NCBI GenBank assembly: GCA_007115705.1
Contig: QXEO01001034.1
Coordinates: 496,001-560,000, forward strand
Source of the DNA: Dactylis glomerata
Lineage: Eukaryota > Streptophyta > Magnoliopsida > Poales > Poaceae
Length of the DNA stretch: 64,000 nt
Direction of reading: 5' to 3'
In this document: positions 10,753 to 21,617 of the stretch, piece after piece
How positions within the stretch are numbered: position 1 is the first letter of the stretch
How the letters are laid out: each line of letters starts with the position of its first letter
Translations under genes and position numbers: made by a program
Notes under the pieces: generated by a model
The model's database searches: none
Seen by the model: the letters and a program-made list of their open reading frames with translations, nothing else
What the model was told of the DNA's origin: nothing

Positions 10753-11187
10753 TGTTGGTCCATGTAATCGAATAGACGGGCTCTTGTCCCGATAATTCTG
10801 ATCTCCATATAATTGTATATATATGCTCGCTTGTAAGATAAGTTAATCTTATATATATGCATAAACTAATTCCCGAACACCAAGGCACCAAACGAGGCAT
10901 CACGTTAATCCCCCACCTAAAACCCTAAAACCCCTAAACCCTAAAACCCTACAGCAAAAAACAAAAATCTGCAGATGACCTTTAGTCCCGGTCTGTGTTA
11001 CAAACTGGGACTAAAGGTCCTGGCCCTGATTCGCTCCGAGGTGCCCATGTGGACACCCTCCAGTCCCGGCTGGTAAGCGGGCCGGGACTAAAGGTTCAGC
11101 CTTTAGTCCCGCGGCTGGGGTCCCGGTTTGCAAACCGGGACTAAAGCCCCTTACGGGCCGGGACTGGAGGCCCCGTCCCCACTAGTG
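10753..11187. repeat. 3' end and right subterminal hairpins of the CACTA element
   Basis: After the stop codon comes about 220 bases of AT-rich 3' sequence. TTTAGTCCCGG palindromes follow from about 10978 to the TIR at 11187. The reverse complement of this region, including the final exon, reappears at 63466-64000, which identifies a second member of the family. Confidence 0.85.
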
Positions 11188-11190
11188 TTG

Positions 11191-11902
11191 GTTTAGGCTA
11201 TGATTGTGATCTCTTGTGGATTATGAGAATAATTATTGCTATGATAGTTTGAGTGATCTATTCCTCCTTTCATGGTGTAAAGTTGACGGTGTGTGCACCG
11301 TGTTAGTACTTGGTTTAAGTTGCAATGATTTCTATCTTGAGTTGTGATCTGATTTGGGTATCGCTATGAGTGGTGTTTGTCAAGTACTTGATGAACTTTA
11401 AGGGGTGCTTTTGTAGCCACTACGCGATGATTAGTGATGTTCAATAGGAGAGTAATTCAGAGTACCTTAGCAAAGAGAAGTTACTTGTTCATTCATGTTA
11501 TATTGTTGGGAGTGTGTCCACTAGTGAAAGTATGATCCCTAGGCCTTGTTTCCAAGCATTGCACACCGTTTACTTGCTATTTTGCTACTTGTTTGCTCGC
11601 AGCGATATTTATTTCACATCACGTTTGCTACTTATAATCATCTATACCGCTTGTATTTTACTATCTCTTCGCCGAACTAGTGCACCTATACATCTGACAA
11701 GTGTATTGGGTGTGTTGGGGACACAAGAGACTTTCTGTATCGTAATTGCAGGGTTGCTTGAGAGGGATAGCTTTGACCTCTAACCTCCCTGAGTTCGATA
11801 AACCTTAGGTGATCCACTTGAGGGAAACTTGCTGCTGTTCTACAAACCTCTGCACTTGGAGGCCCAACAAGTGTCTACAAGAATAGAAGTGCGTAGACAT
11901 CA
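11191..11902 (+). mobile_element. LTR, 3' part (continues from 10-833)
   Basis: The LTR resumes after the CACTA target duplication and ends ...GTAGACATCA at 11902. The next bases, CTCGG, belong to the S-domain receptor fragment and match 17073-17077 in its paralogous copy. The insertion point of the retrotransposon is therefore fixed at 11902/11903. The five bases before position 10 are GATGC, not CTCGG, so this is not a solo LTR flanked by its own target duplication. A 3' LTR fits better. Confidence 0.8.
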
Positions 11903-12390
11903 CTCGGCCCCGACCAAAAGATGTTCCACGCGAGCGTCGCACGGTCCCAGACCAGGCGTTGCATCACGCCGGACTCATTCAGCACCCCTCGCGAAACTGG
12001 CGACTCGAGGCGGTCGTAGTACAGGTAGGAGACCTCGTCGGCGGTGTCGGTGAAGTGGAACTCGAACATGTCCCCAAAGGTCGTTATCTCACGTATGCCA
12101 CTAAACCGCAACACATTCCACGGACCTGTCCAGTACGTCTTGCGTCCCTTCCTCCTGATGTGCAACTCTGGCGAGCCCTGCGTATCCATCATGTACTGGA
12201 AGTTGTCTGCCGACGGGTCGTCGGCGCTTCGCCATGAGCAGAGGAATAACTGGGCGCCGGTCCTAAAGTCCGTCTCGCTACGAATCCTAGAGAGGAACGT
12301 GTCCGTCGGGTGCCCAAAGCTTTGCCACAGCGCGGCGCCGGCGTGATCCACGAGCACGAGGTTGCCCTCGTTGTGGAACGGAACATATTG
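11903..12390 (-). pseudogene. S-domain receptor-like kinase fragment, copy 1 (cut by LTR element)
   Basis: The minus strand encodes the end of a bulb-type (B-) lectin domain (VLVDHAGAALWQSFGHPTDTFL) followed by the S-locus glycoprotein domain, ending at IFWSGPSD where the LTR is inserted. Intact family members are plasma-membrane receptors with lectin, S-locus, EGF/PAN, transmembrane and kinase parts. Here the lectin start, the PAN and everything downstream are missing. The 5' break (near 12390) is identical to that of copy 2, so the fragment was already truncated before duplication. It is a captured, non-functional fragment inside a Helitron. Confidence 0.85.
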
Positions 12391-14405
12391 ATTTTTTTTT
12401 ACATGCGCTAGCTAAACCTAATGTATGGTTTATGTTCACGGTACGTGCAGGCACAGACTTTACAATAAGTTACATTATCTCTCGTTAAATCCTAGCTATA
12501 AATTATAGATCTAACAGTTAAAATAATTCAGATGATGTGGATTAACCTCGTGTCTTTATTTTAGACTTCCTATTGTGCTTTTAGTATATAGTAGTTTTTA
12601 TTATATTGTGCATGTTACTTTTTGAGCTTCCGATTCAAGACTATCATAGATAATGTTCTAGTGGTTATAGGAGGACTAAGTGAATATATTATATTTGTAG
12701 GAGTCAACTACTTTATCGTATGCTATCTTCTATGTGAATATCCATTGTTTCCTTCCTCATCCATAAGTAGGATCTGTACTGTTCCTTTTTTTGAGTTGTG
12801 TGTAGCAATTACAAAATAAAATCTAAAATAAATGACAAAACCTTTAACCTTTTCAGACTCTTTCTTTTTTCTATGACATAATCTTGTATTTTCTAGAAGA
12901 AAGCCAAACAAAACCAAACCACTGACATGAAAATACTAATGTAGGTTATCCCATATATTTAATTTGAGCCACAATGCCAAGGCTATATGCATGTGCACGT
13001 TCATTGAAGTTGTCAATCACCATCGGCAAGAATACTAACAGGAGCCGAGAGTACGAATCACCATTGTCGAGGACATAGCATCTGAAACAAATATAGCAAG
13101 GACAATACTCCTCACGGAAAACCTTGAGAAAAGATCCAAGATTGATTTGGCGAAGGAGGATCTGATGAACCATACCTAGAGATATTTAATCTTCCAACAC
13201 TACCATGGATGCCAGGAGGAAGATCTCATCATCGAAGGAAGCATCGAAGATGAATTATTATAGATGACACATTCTCCATTAATGTGGAGATCAAAGAAAC
13301 CGGCCACCAAACCCTAACCTCATGCATTGAAAAACACTACTTTTACTAAAACCTGCACTCATAGATTGGGTTCCCCACCCCTCCTAATATTGGCAAGGCT
13401 GTTCGGAGGAGGGGGGACCGATCTATAGTGCGGTAGGAGTTGGAAGCGGTGGCCATTTTTGGAGAGGCGACGGCTGAGAATGAAAAGATAGGAGAATCGT
13501 AGCTATTATTTTTTATCTATAAATCTGAACCATTTCTTTTAAGTCATATAAAAAATACAATTTGCCAACGTAGAGTTCAATGTTTTGAAGAAATATATTA
13601 AAACAATAAATAATAATAAAATAATTTATTATATAATTTTTGGATTTAAATCTCCCCGCCATGTTTGGCTATATTGTTTTTGGCAAAAAAAATCAAATTA
13701 TCAATTTGAAGATAGGCATGTCCCACTTCCAAGCCGATCGACACAAATATATGGTTCTTCTAATTCAGACTCTGGATCAGAGCGTATCATGCAGTAAATA
13801 AACACCTATTATATCCATATTGCATTTTTTCTTATTTGTATAATATTTTGCGTGGACATGATCAAAAATTAGGTCAGCAAATAATTTTATACAATTTAAA
13901 TTACATAATAAACATATTATAATTCAAATATAAGGGTGTATATGGGAAACTAATTTGACTTTTTTTTAGAAGAGCTGAATTGGTTTTGCATGTACGTGAA
14001 TACAGATGCCCACTTTTACAAGTTGCAATACAACTTTCGTTCTTTGTATATGTATTTTGTTATATGCACACTCGCCTTGTTTTTTTTTCTTTGAAACCAA
14101 ATCCTCTTAAAAGTCCATGACACTCACGTGACATGGGCATCAGGCCCGACGTGATTTTATTATTGAACCGGCGTGTTTTCTTGGATTAAAGGCAGCACAA
14201 GGTTTTTTAACAGAATAGGAATAAGAATCAGAATGAGACGCGTCCATCCAAATCAAACATGTACCTACGTGTAACGTATTTTCTAGTAAATCTCAGCCGT
14301 TATAATCTGGCCCCACAAAACAATCAACGGGTTAAATAATTTAGCCTATGTGGATTAACGTGGTGTCTTTATTTTAGACTTCCATATTGTGCTTTTAGTA
14401 TATAA
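11903..14405 (-). mobile_element. Helitron copy 1, 5' part (3' part lost to LTR insertion)
   Basis: 11903-14405 is co-linear with 17073-19598 throughout, with a few percent divergence by eye. Its right end (TTTTAGTATATAA) is the inverse of a Helitron 5' terminus without the first four bases TCTA. It directly abuts the CTAG 3' end of copy 2 at 14406. The left part is interrupted by the LTR element at 11902. Apart from the receptor fragment (11903-12390), the DNA at 12391-14405 is non-coding. A second 5'-end-like block lies inside it at about 12508-12594. Confidence 0.75.
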
Positions 14406-17400
14406 CTAGCATGGTGGCCCTCGCAAATGCAAGGGCATCATCTATAGTTCGCTGAAAGTTTTCAAGAAATAAAATATAGTTTCATTTACATTATGCTATT
14501 TCCCATTATGTAATACAAAAAGTTATATTTACAGCTATTGTAAATGTTTTAGTATTAAAAAAATATCATGTATGCAAGTAACATCATTGGCAACCTTATA
14601 TTTGTGGGAAAATAACTGCCACTGCATATGTTTTTTTTTTTGAGAATTGCCACTGCATATGTTGAAACACCCATTTAAGATATATTGGATAAGCCAAAAT
14701 ATGTTTCGTATGTCATGTTTGATTAGTAAGCGATGAGACTAATCTTTGATAAGAAAAAGTTGAAGTAAGATAAAATAGTATATCATGCAGGTCTCATTAA
14801 ATAGTGAGAATCATCTTATTCTCATGTTTCTTCCTCTGATTTACTCATTCCATGTCACAATTTGCAATGTTTTAGAAACATGAACATGGTGAAATTGTGG
14901 CCATTATTTTATATATAAATATACTGCTAAAAGATAAATTATTTCCTTCTAACATATTCATTAACATGTTTATAGATTAATATTCAAAGTTAGAGAAGAA
15001 TGGAAGTTTTCTAGTCTCTTAACCTATCCTAATCTTCATTCAATGGTTCTACATGCCCGGTCACGTGTATTTTCCATGTTATTCAAACTGACATGGGCAT
15101 CAATTTTGTTGTGCAACTGGAGTGACATATATGCTCTTTTTTTGTTACATGAGAGAAATACACATACAATACTTCAAATATGGGGCTATCGTACAAACTA
15201 AGCAATATCCACAATGAAATTAATAGTACACTATTTAGGTCTTGCAATTAAAAATAGAATTGCCACACCGTGTGAATTCTATATACTATGAAACATGTCA
15301 AGTGGATATTTGTGATGAGTTAGCTATGTGTTTTATTAAGACAAAATAATATATAGTGTGAGGGACGTTTCGGTCGAAAGTGTGTCGACTAAAGTTGTAT
15401 CTTCATTTATTTGAAAGGTTTGACACTTTGTGTCTCATTAAGTTTGAATATTACTTCGGTGGATGGACATTCTCATCCTTGCCAGAACATGTGTTGATAC
15501 AATATGGGTGCATCATTAATTCAATAATTATTTAAGTGTGAGGGACATTCCCATAGATTGTGCGAAAAATTCCGTTACTTCATTAGTCTTAAAATTCCAC
15601 CATTTTGATCTTTAAAGTTTCGCAGACGTTTTGTGAGAGAATTGATCTGATGGCAGTCGAGTAAAATTTTTATTTTTTTGTACTCAATCATAGAAATAAT
15701 GTAGTAGTACGATTCATATTGTGAGTTCATTAATTTCAAAGTTCAACGGCTCTAAACTTCCACGTGACTTCTGTGAATATGTTGTTCTGATGGCAGTCAA
15801 ATAAAATTTTATATGTATTTAATAATAGGGAAAACGTAATCCATGAGTTTAAAATAAACTTATATGAAGTTTGACCGCATATATAGAAAAAGTATCTACA
15901 TAAAAATACAAAATGATTATTTCATATTATGATGATGCTTTATGTGTACTTGATAAGGGAAAAAGGTAATCCATTGGTTCAAACTTGCCCTACGTTTTGG
16001 GTATAGTTAGAATGAAATTTAATAAGGTTGGACCATATATATAGAAAAAAGATCAACATAAAAATATAATTTTTTTAAATCATCATAAAATTTATTTTCA
16101 AATTATATGAAACTGTATATGGATTTATTGCTATATATGTGGTTAAACTTTACAATTCTTATTTTAACTAAACCTAGAACACAAACTGAATAAAAATAGA
16201 GAAAGTGTATCCATCAGTTTACAATTTATAATATTTTTAAAAACTCTTCATTTTAAGCATGTTTTGAAATGTACTGAGCTTTTCAAAACATAGTACATTT
16301 CCAAACAGAGGTAATATTATCTTGGATTAAATTATTTCTTATTATGGAATGCCAAGAAGTCAAGTGAAACAAAAGCTTTGTAAAATTGAATTGGTATTGT
16401 TCTCCATATATTTCCGTTGGTCTAGATTACATATCTTAGAAAATATACTTGACAAAATTTGGTACGCACATACAGTACTTTACATGCATATCTGCTTGTA
16501 TAGTGTCTTCCAGATATTTTAAGTTTTAAATTTTTTCTAAAACCGAGATCTTTGGAGCTTGGGATCTAAAGCTACTTTTCCTGCAAATAACTCGTTTCTG
16601 GAATAGCAAATCCACACTTCGGATCACTTCAAAACGCCGCAGTAGAGAGACTGTTGCATAGTATTTACCTAGGTCAGATTTGGCGAGCTTGAGGAAGATA
16701 TCCTGCCCGGGGTCAACGAAGAGCGTGTCCATAGCTCGCCGAACCAGTGTATGCACCCAGTCACGCCTCCACGGATGTCCGACGGAGCGTACGCAGTGCA
16801 GGAGCAGTTGGAGATGCACCTCCGGCCGCACTCCACGAGCGTGTCGCCGGCGTCCATGGTGCTCCCGTGCGTCTCCGGCAGCTTGACGCCGTGCAGGATG
16901 TAGAGCCTGTCTCCGTCGGCATACTGCAGCGGCGTGCGCCGGGGCGCACCTGCGGCCTGCGGGACGTGTTCCTCATGCGCCACTCCGCCACCGACGACGG
17001 CATGAACCCGTGGATGTAGCCGCACACCATGGCGTCAACGCGCCGCAGACGCCGTAGTTGTCACACTGGTCCCTCGGCCCCGACCAAAAGATGTTCCACG
17101 CGAGCGCCACGCGGTCCCAGACCAGGCGCTGCATCACGTCGGACTCATTCAGCACCCCTCGCGAAACTGGCGACTTGGGGCGGTCGTAGTACAGGTAGGA
17201 GACCTCGTCGGCGGTGTCGGTGAAGTGGAACTCGAACATGTCCCCAAAGGTCGTTATCTCACGTATGCCACTGAACCGCAAAACATTCCACGGACCTGTC
17301 CAGTACGTCTTGCGTCCCTTCCTCCTGATGTGCAACTCTAGCGAGCCCTGCGTATCCATCATGTACTGGAAGTCGCCTACCGACGGGTCGTCGGCGCTTC

Positions 17401-19602
17401 GCCATGAGCAGAGGAATAATTGGGCGCCGGTCCTAAAGTCCGTCCCGCTACGAATCCTAGAGAGGAACGTGTCCGTCGGGTGCTCGAAGCTTTGCCACAG
17501 CGCGGCGCCGGCGTGATCCGCGAGCACGAGGTGATCCGCGAGCACGAGGTTGCCCTTGTTGTGGAACGGAACATATTGATTTTTTTTTACATGTGCTAGC
17601 TAAACCTAATGTATGGTTTATGTTTACGGTACGTGCAGGCACAGACTTTATAATAAGTTATATTATCTCTCGTTAAATCCTAGCTATAAATTATAGATCT
17701 AACAGTTAAAATAATTCAGATGATGTGGATTAACCTCGTGTCTTTATTTTATACTTCCGATTGTGCTTTTAGTATATAGAAGTTTTTATTATATTGTGCA
17801 TGTTACTTTTTGAGCTTCCGATTCAAGACTATCATAGATAATGTTCTAGTGGTTATAGGAGGACTAAGTGAATATATTATATTTATAGGAGTCAACTACT
17901 TTATCGCATGATATCTTCTATGTGAATATCCATTGTTTCCTTCCTCATCCATAAGTAGGATCTGTACTGTTCCTTTTTTTGAGTTGTGCGTAGCAATTAC
18001 AAAATAAAGTCTAAAATAAATGACAAAACCTTTGACCTTTTCAGACTCTTTCTTTTTTCTATGACATAATCTTGTATTTTCTAGAAGAAAGCCAAACAAA
18101 ACCAAACCGCTGACATGAAAATACTAACGTAGGTTATCCCATATATTTAATTTGAGCCACAATGCCAAGGCTATATGCATGTGCACGTTCATTGAAGTTG
18201 TCAATCACCATCGGCAAGAATACTAACAGGAGCCGAGAATACGAATCACCATTGTCGAGGACATAGCATCTGGAACAAATATAGCAAGGACAATACTCCT
18301 CACGGAAAACCTTGAGAAAAGATCCAAGATTGATTTGGCGAAGGAGGATCTGATGAACCATACCTAGAGATATTTAATCTTCCAACACTACCATGGATGC
18401 TAGGACGAAGATCTCATCGTCAAAGGAAGCATCGAAGATCAATTATTATAGATGACACATTCTCCATTAATGTGGAGATCAAAGAAACCGGCCACCAAAC
18501 CCTAACCTCATGCATTGAAAAAACACTATTTTTACTAAAACCTGCACTCATAGATTGGGTTCCCCACCCCTCCTAATATTGGCAAGGCTGTTCGGAGGAG
18601 GAGGGACCGATCTATAGTGCGGTAGGAGTTGGAAGTGGCGGCCATTTTTGGAGAGGCGACGGCTGAGAATGAAAAGATAGGAGAATCGTAGCTATTATTT
18701 TTTATCTATAAATCTGAACCATTTCTTTTAAGTCATCTAAAAAATACAATTTGCCAACGTAGAGTTCAATGTTTTGAAGAAATATATTAAAACAATAAAT
18801 AATAATAAAATAATTTATTATATAATTTTTGGACTTAAATCTCCCCGCCACGTTTGGCTATATTGTTTTTGGCAACAAAAAAAAATCAAATTATCAATTT
18901 GAAGATAGGCATGTCCCACTTCCAAGCCGATCGACACAAATATATGGTTCTTCTAATTCAGACTCTGGATCAGAGCGTATCACGCAGTAAATAAACACCT
19001 ATTATATCCATATTGCATTTTTTATTATTTGTATAATATTTTGCGTGGACATGATAAAAAATAAGGTCAGCAAATAATTTTATACAATTTAAATTACATA
19101 ATAAACATATTATAATTCAAATATAAGGGTGTATATGGGAAACCAATTTGACTTTTTTTTAGAAGAGCTGAATTGGTTTTGCATGTACGTAAATACAGAT
19201 GCTCACTTTTACAAGTTGCAATACAACTTTTGTTCTTTCTATATGTATTTTGTTATATGCACACTCGCCTTGTTTTTTTTTCTTTGAAACCAACTCCTCT
19301 TAAAAGTCCATGACACTCACGTTACATAGGCATCAGGCCCGACGTGATTTTATTATTGAACCGGCGTGTTTTCTTGGATTAAAGGCAGCGCAAGGTTTTT
19401 TAACAGAATAGGAATAAGAATCAGAATGAGACGTGTCCATTCAAATCAAACGTGAACCTACGCGTAACGTATTTTCTAGTAAATCTCAGCCGTTATAATC
19501 TGGTCCCACAAAACAATCAACGGGTTAAATAATTTAGCCTATGTGGATTAACATGGTGTCTTTATTTTAGACTTCCGTATTGTGCTTTTAGTATATAATA
19601 GA
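14406..19602 (-). mobile_element. Helitron copy 2 carrying a receptor-kinase fragment, about 5.2 kb
   Basis: Reading on the minus strand, the 5' end is TCTATTATATACTAAAAGC with A before it (19602/19603). The 3' end is CTAG at 14406 followed by T, preceded by a GC-rich hairpin (GCCCTTGC...GCGAGGGC, about 14417-14436). TC...CTAG ends, a 3' hairpin and A/T insertion define Helitrons. No Rep/helicase is encoded, so it is non-autonomous. Non-coding blocks lie at 14406-16525 (AT-rich, no gene seen) and 17579-19602. The exact 5' edge is uncertain by some 15 bases because of a TAGA microsatellite. Confidence 0.75.
16669..17578 (-). pseudogene. S-domain receptor-like kinase fragment, copy 2
   Basis: The minus strand shows the lectin end (NLVLADH...ALWQSFEHPTDTFL), the S-locus glycoprotein domain, an EGF-like start (QCDNYGVCGALTPWC) and a PAN domain (GVKLPETHGSTMDAGDTLVECGRRC). 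It ends at LFVDPGQDIFLKLAKSDLG, followed by a GT donor at 16668, the usual end of exon 1. At least two or three frameshifts are needed between EGF and PAN and within PAN, so no full product can be made. The transmembrane and kinase exons are absent. An 18-base in-frame duplication (ADHLVL) near 17514-17549 is unique to this copy. It is a captured fragment inside a Helitron. Confidence 0.85.
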
Positions 19603-19621
19603 TAATAGATAGATAGATAGA

Positions 19622-19730
19622 TATTCCCTCTATTTCAAATTAATCGTTGCAGTTGGAGGTGCCTAGACGTGTTTCGGTGGTATGTTCGCTCATTAGAAAA
19701 ACTGCGGCAATCGATTAGAGTGGAGAGAGC
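19622..19730. repeat. MITE-like inverted-repeat remnant
   Basis: TTCCCTCTATTTCAAATTAATCG at the left resembles a Stowaway end, and TTGCAGTT/AACTGCGGCAA are inverted relative to each other across the segment. It adjoins a complete Stowaway element. It is probably a degraded MITE; its limits are approximate. Confidence 0.4.
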
Positions 19731-19732
19731 TA

Positions 19733-19905
19733 CTCCCTCCGTTTTAAAATATAATGTGTTTTAACCCATTATAGCCACACATATACCTAGATGCTTTTTA
19801 GTATATAGATTCACGTCTTTTGCTTCTAACCTACACACTAAAAAATATTTATATACATATATGATAAGATGGATTAGAACATCTTATATTTTGGAACGGA
19901 GGAAG
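19733..19905. mobile_element. Stowaway MITE, 173 bp
   Basis: The terminal inverted repeats CTCCCTCCGTTTTAAAATATAA and CTTCCTCCGTTCCAAAATATAA are flanked by TA duplications (19731-19732 and 19906-19907). It is non-coding and lies downstream of DUF247 gene 1. Confidence 0.85.
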
Positions 19906-20063
19906 TAGTTATTTAGCAGGAACTTTGTTTTCTTCTCTTTTTTACTCTCTTTGAGAGTGCTAGCCATATATACATGCAAGATGCGGCATCAATAATGCGC
20001 ATATCATATCGATCATGTGGAGAGTAGGCTCTTTGTCCCTTTACATCTAGTCTTGTGTTTCTG

Positions 20064-21488
20064 TTACGCGGATAAGCATGAGGACTTGCCGCACGCAGTT
20101 GCACGGCTGTTGAGATGGTCATACGAGCTTTTCATTTTGCTGGCGAGTTCGACGAAGTGCTTGTGCAGCTCTCGGCCGCTGTTGAGATCGGCGACCAGCT
20201 TGAAGTAGAACCACTCCTGCCCTTGCATTTGTTTGTTGGTGAGTGTTACAACACCGGCGCTCTGCAGCAGCTCCATGTCCCTCCGTGTGGTCATAAGCTC
20301 CGACATGAACACCGCGTAGCTCATGAACAGTGGGCGGCTGCTCTCCCATTCCAGCTCCAGCGCCACCAAGTTGACGAGCACAAGGCAGTCGAATCCGATC
20401 AACTCCATTGGCGGCAGCTCCAGTGCGCCATCCCGGAAGGACACTGCTGGGAGACACCGCGTCCCTGTCTTGGGCCGAAGCCGGATGCCCACCCTGCACA
20501 AGTCCCACGCCGGTGGGATCATGCTATAGGACCACCACGCGGTTGGAAAAAGCTCATGCTCAGCGGCGTGCGGCGCGCGCCTTAGAGCCTTCTTAGCTGA
20601 TCTGGCCGCCTCCGAGAGCACGTCCTTGCAGCGCGCCAACCACAGGGACATCCGTGGCGGCGGCCGCGGCGGCGGCGACTGCTCCACGGTAGAGGAGAGG
20701 TGCAGGTACACCAGGTGCAGGAGGTGGTACACCGGACCCGTATAATTGGTCAGCAGCCACTCCGTGGCCTGCTCCGCCACAATGTAGCCAATGGCTATGC
20801 TCCTCAGGAAGTATTCCGTCGCCTGCAGGCTGCCGCCGCCGCACTTGTCCGCCGCCAGTGGTGGGATCTTCACCATGTTTATAAGTTCCTGCAGCAGAAT
20901 GTACGGGGTCTGGTTGGAGATCTGCATGAGGTCTAAGCGGTACTGCTTCGGCCCCATCATCACTATGTTGGGCCGGGTTCCGGCTTCCCAGTGCTGGAAG
21001 AGCTGCTCAAGGATGAAGGCGGTGTCAAGGAGCAGCTCCTCCAGCAGACCGTAATCGTAGGTGCAAGGATGAAGGTCATGTTGCCTGATGACCTCCGGGC
21101 TGTGCTGAAGCCGGACCTCCGTCTCCCTTGACTTGAAGCGGCGCAGCGCGCTGCGTGTGAAATCTGCGGCGTCCTGCCCATCGGCGCCGCGGCGGGTGAG
21201 GTTGTGCAGGTGGGTGAGCTTTATTTGGCGGGATTTCTCGCGATCGTAGCGGGAGGCGACGAGGCCGAGGTGAATCTTCTCCTCGGAGCTCAGGGCCTGC
21301 ATGAATAACGCTGAGAGGCGCCAGTTCTGTAGTGGGCCGATATGGCCAGGGCGCTGCGCCTTGGTATGATCCTTGCGGGCAGTGGTCACATCAGCTACCA
21401 AGCTCTTTTCTTTCATGGAGTTTGGCATACCAGCTCCCACAAGAACGGGGGTGCGCTGCTGCTCGCCGCTGGTAGGTGCTCCTACCAT
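20064..21488 (-). CDS. DUF247 (UPF0481) protein 1, no visible C-terminal membrane anchor
   Basis: This is a single open frame of about 474 residues with the DUF247 pattern: a basic N-terminal stretch after SALFMQALSSEEKIHLGLV, LLDTAFILEQL, DLMQISNQTPYILLQELINM, GPVYHLLHLVYLHL, then the LELPPMELIGFDCLVLVNLVALE and FMSYAVFMSELMTTRRDMELL blocks. Most family members end in a transmembrane helix. This one stops at GKSSCLSA without one, and I see no helix in the downstream frames, so it may be truncated or secondarily lost. I start at the methionine of MVGAPTSG because the ten codons upstream (to 21518) read inside a MITE-like end. The function of most DUF247 proteins is unknown; some grass members act in pollen self-incompatibility. 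Whether this copy is expressed is unknown. Confidence 0.7.
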   Translation of the reverse strand: MVGAPTSGEQQRTPVLVGAGMPNSMKEKSLVADVTTARKDHTKAQRPGHIGPLQNWRLSALFMQALSSEEKIHLGLVASRYDREKSRQIKLTHLHNLTRRGADGQDAADFTRSALRRFKSRETEVRLQHSPEVIRQHDLHPCTYDYGLLEELLLDTAFILEQLFQHWEAGTRPNIVMMGPKQYRLDLMQISNQTPYILLQELINMVKIPPLAADKCGGGSLQATEYFLRSIAIGYIVAEQATEWLLTNYTGPVYHLLHLVYLHLSSTVEQSPPPRPPPRMSLWLARCKDVLSEAARSAKKALRRAPHAAEHELFPTAWWSYSMIPPAWDLCRVGIRLRPKTGTRCLPAVSFRDGALELPPMELIGFDCLVLVNLVALELEWESSRPLFMSYAVFMSELMTTRRDMELLQSAGVVTLTNKQMQGQEWFYFKLVADLNSGRELHKHFVELASKMKSSYDHLNSRATACGKSSCLSA

Positions 21489-21499
21489 AGATGCATATA

Positions 21500-21617
21500 A
21501 ACGGTTACAAGTTTTCAAATTAAGTGACGCAAATATTGGTCAAATTTGCTCTAAATACGGATGCATCTAGAGTTCATTTTGAAAAAAAACTGGATCAGTT
21601 AATTTGAAACGGAGGAA
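21500..21617. repeat. Stowaway-like end at the 5' edge of DUF247 gene 1
   Basis: TTTCAAATTAAGTGACGCAAAT and, at the right, TTAATTTGAAACGGAGGAACT resemble Stowaway internal and terminal sequence. The opposite end is not clear. The element lies where the promoter or 5' UTR of the gene would be and may have replaced part of it. Confidence 0.45.

Larger units (their letters stand above)
834..11187 (+). mobile_element. Complete CACTA (En/Spm) DNA transposon, about 10.35 kb
   Basis: The ends are CACTAGTGG at 834 and its inverse CCACTAGTG ending at 11187. They are flanked by a perfect 3-bp duplication TTG (831-833 and 11188-11190), the hallmark of the superfamily. Joining the flanks restores an LTR that matches the uninterrupted copy at 61674-63241. 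Inside are subterminal TTTAGTCCCGG hairpins, a TNP2-type transposase gene (1391-4708) and a second spliced gene with a Ulp1 protease domain (6892-10752), both on the plus strand. The transposase frame is open, but the second gene has one in-frame stop, so autonomy is uncertain. Confidence 0.95.

Noticed and set aside
10..11902. Reading the left LTR as a solo LTR
   Set aside because: The flanks GATGC and CTCGG do not match, and a polypurine-like run precedes it.
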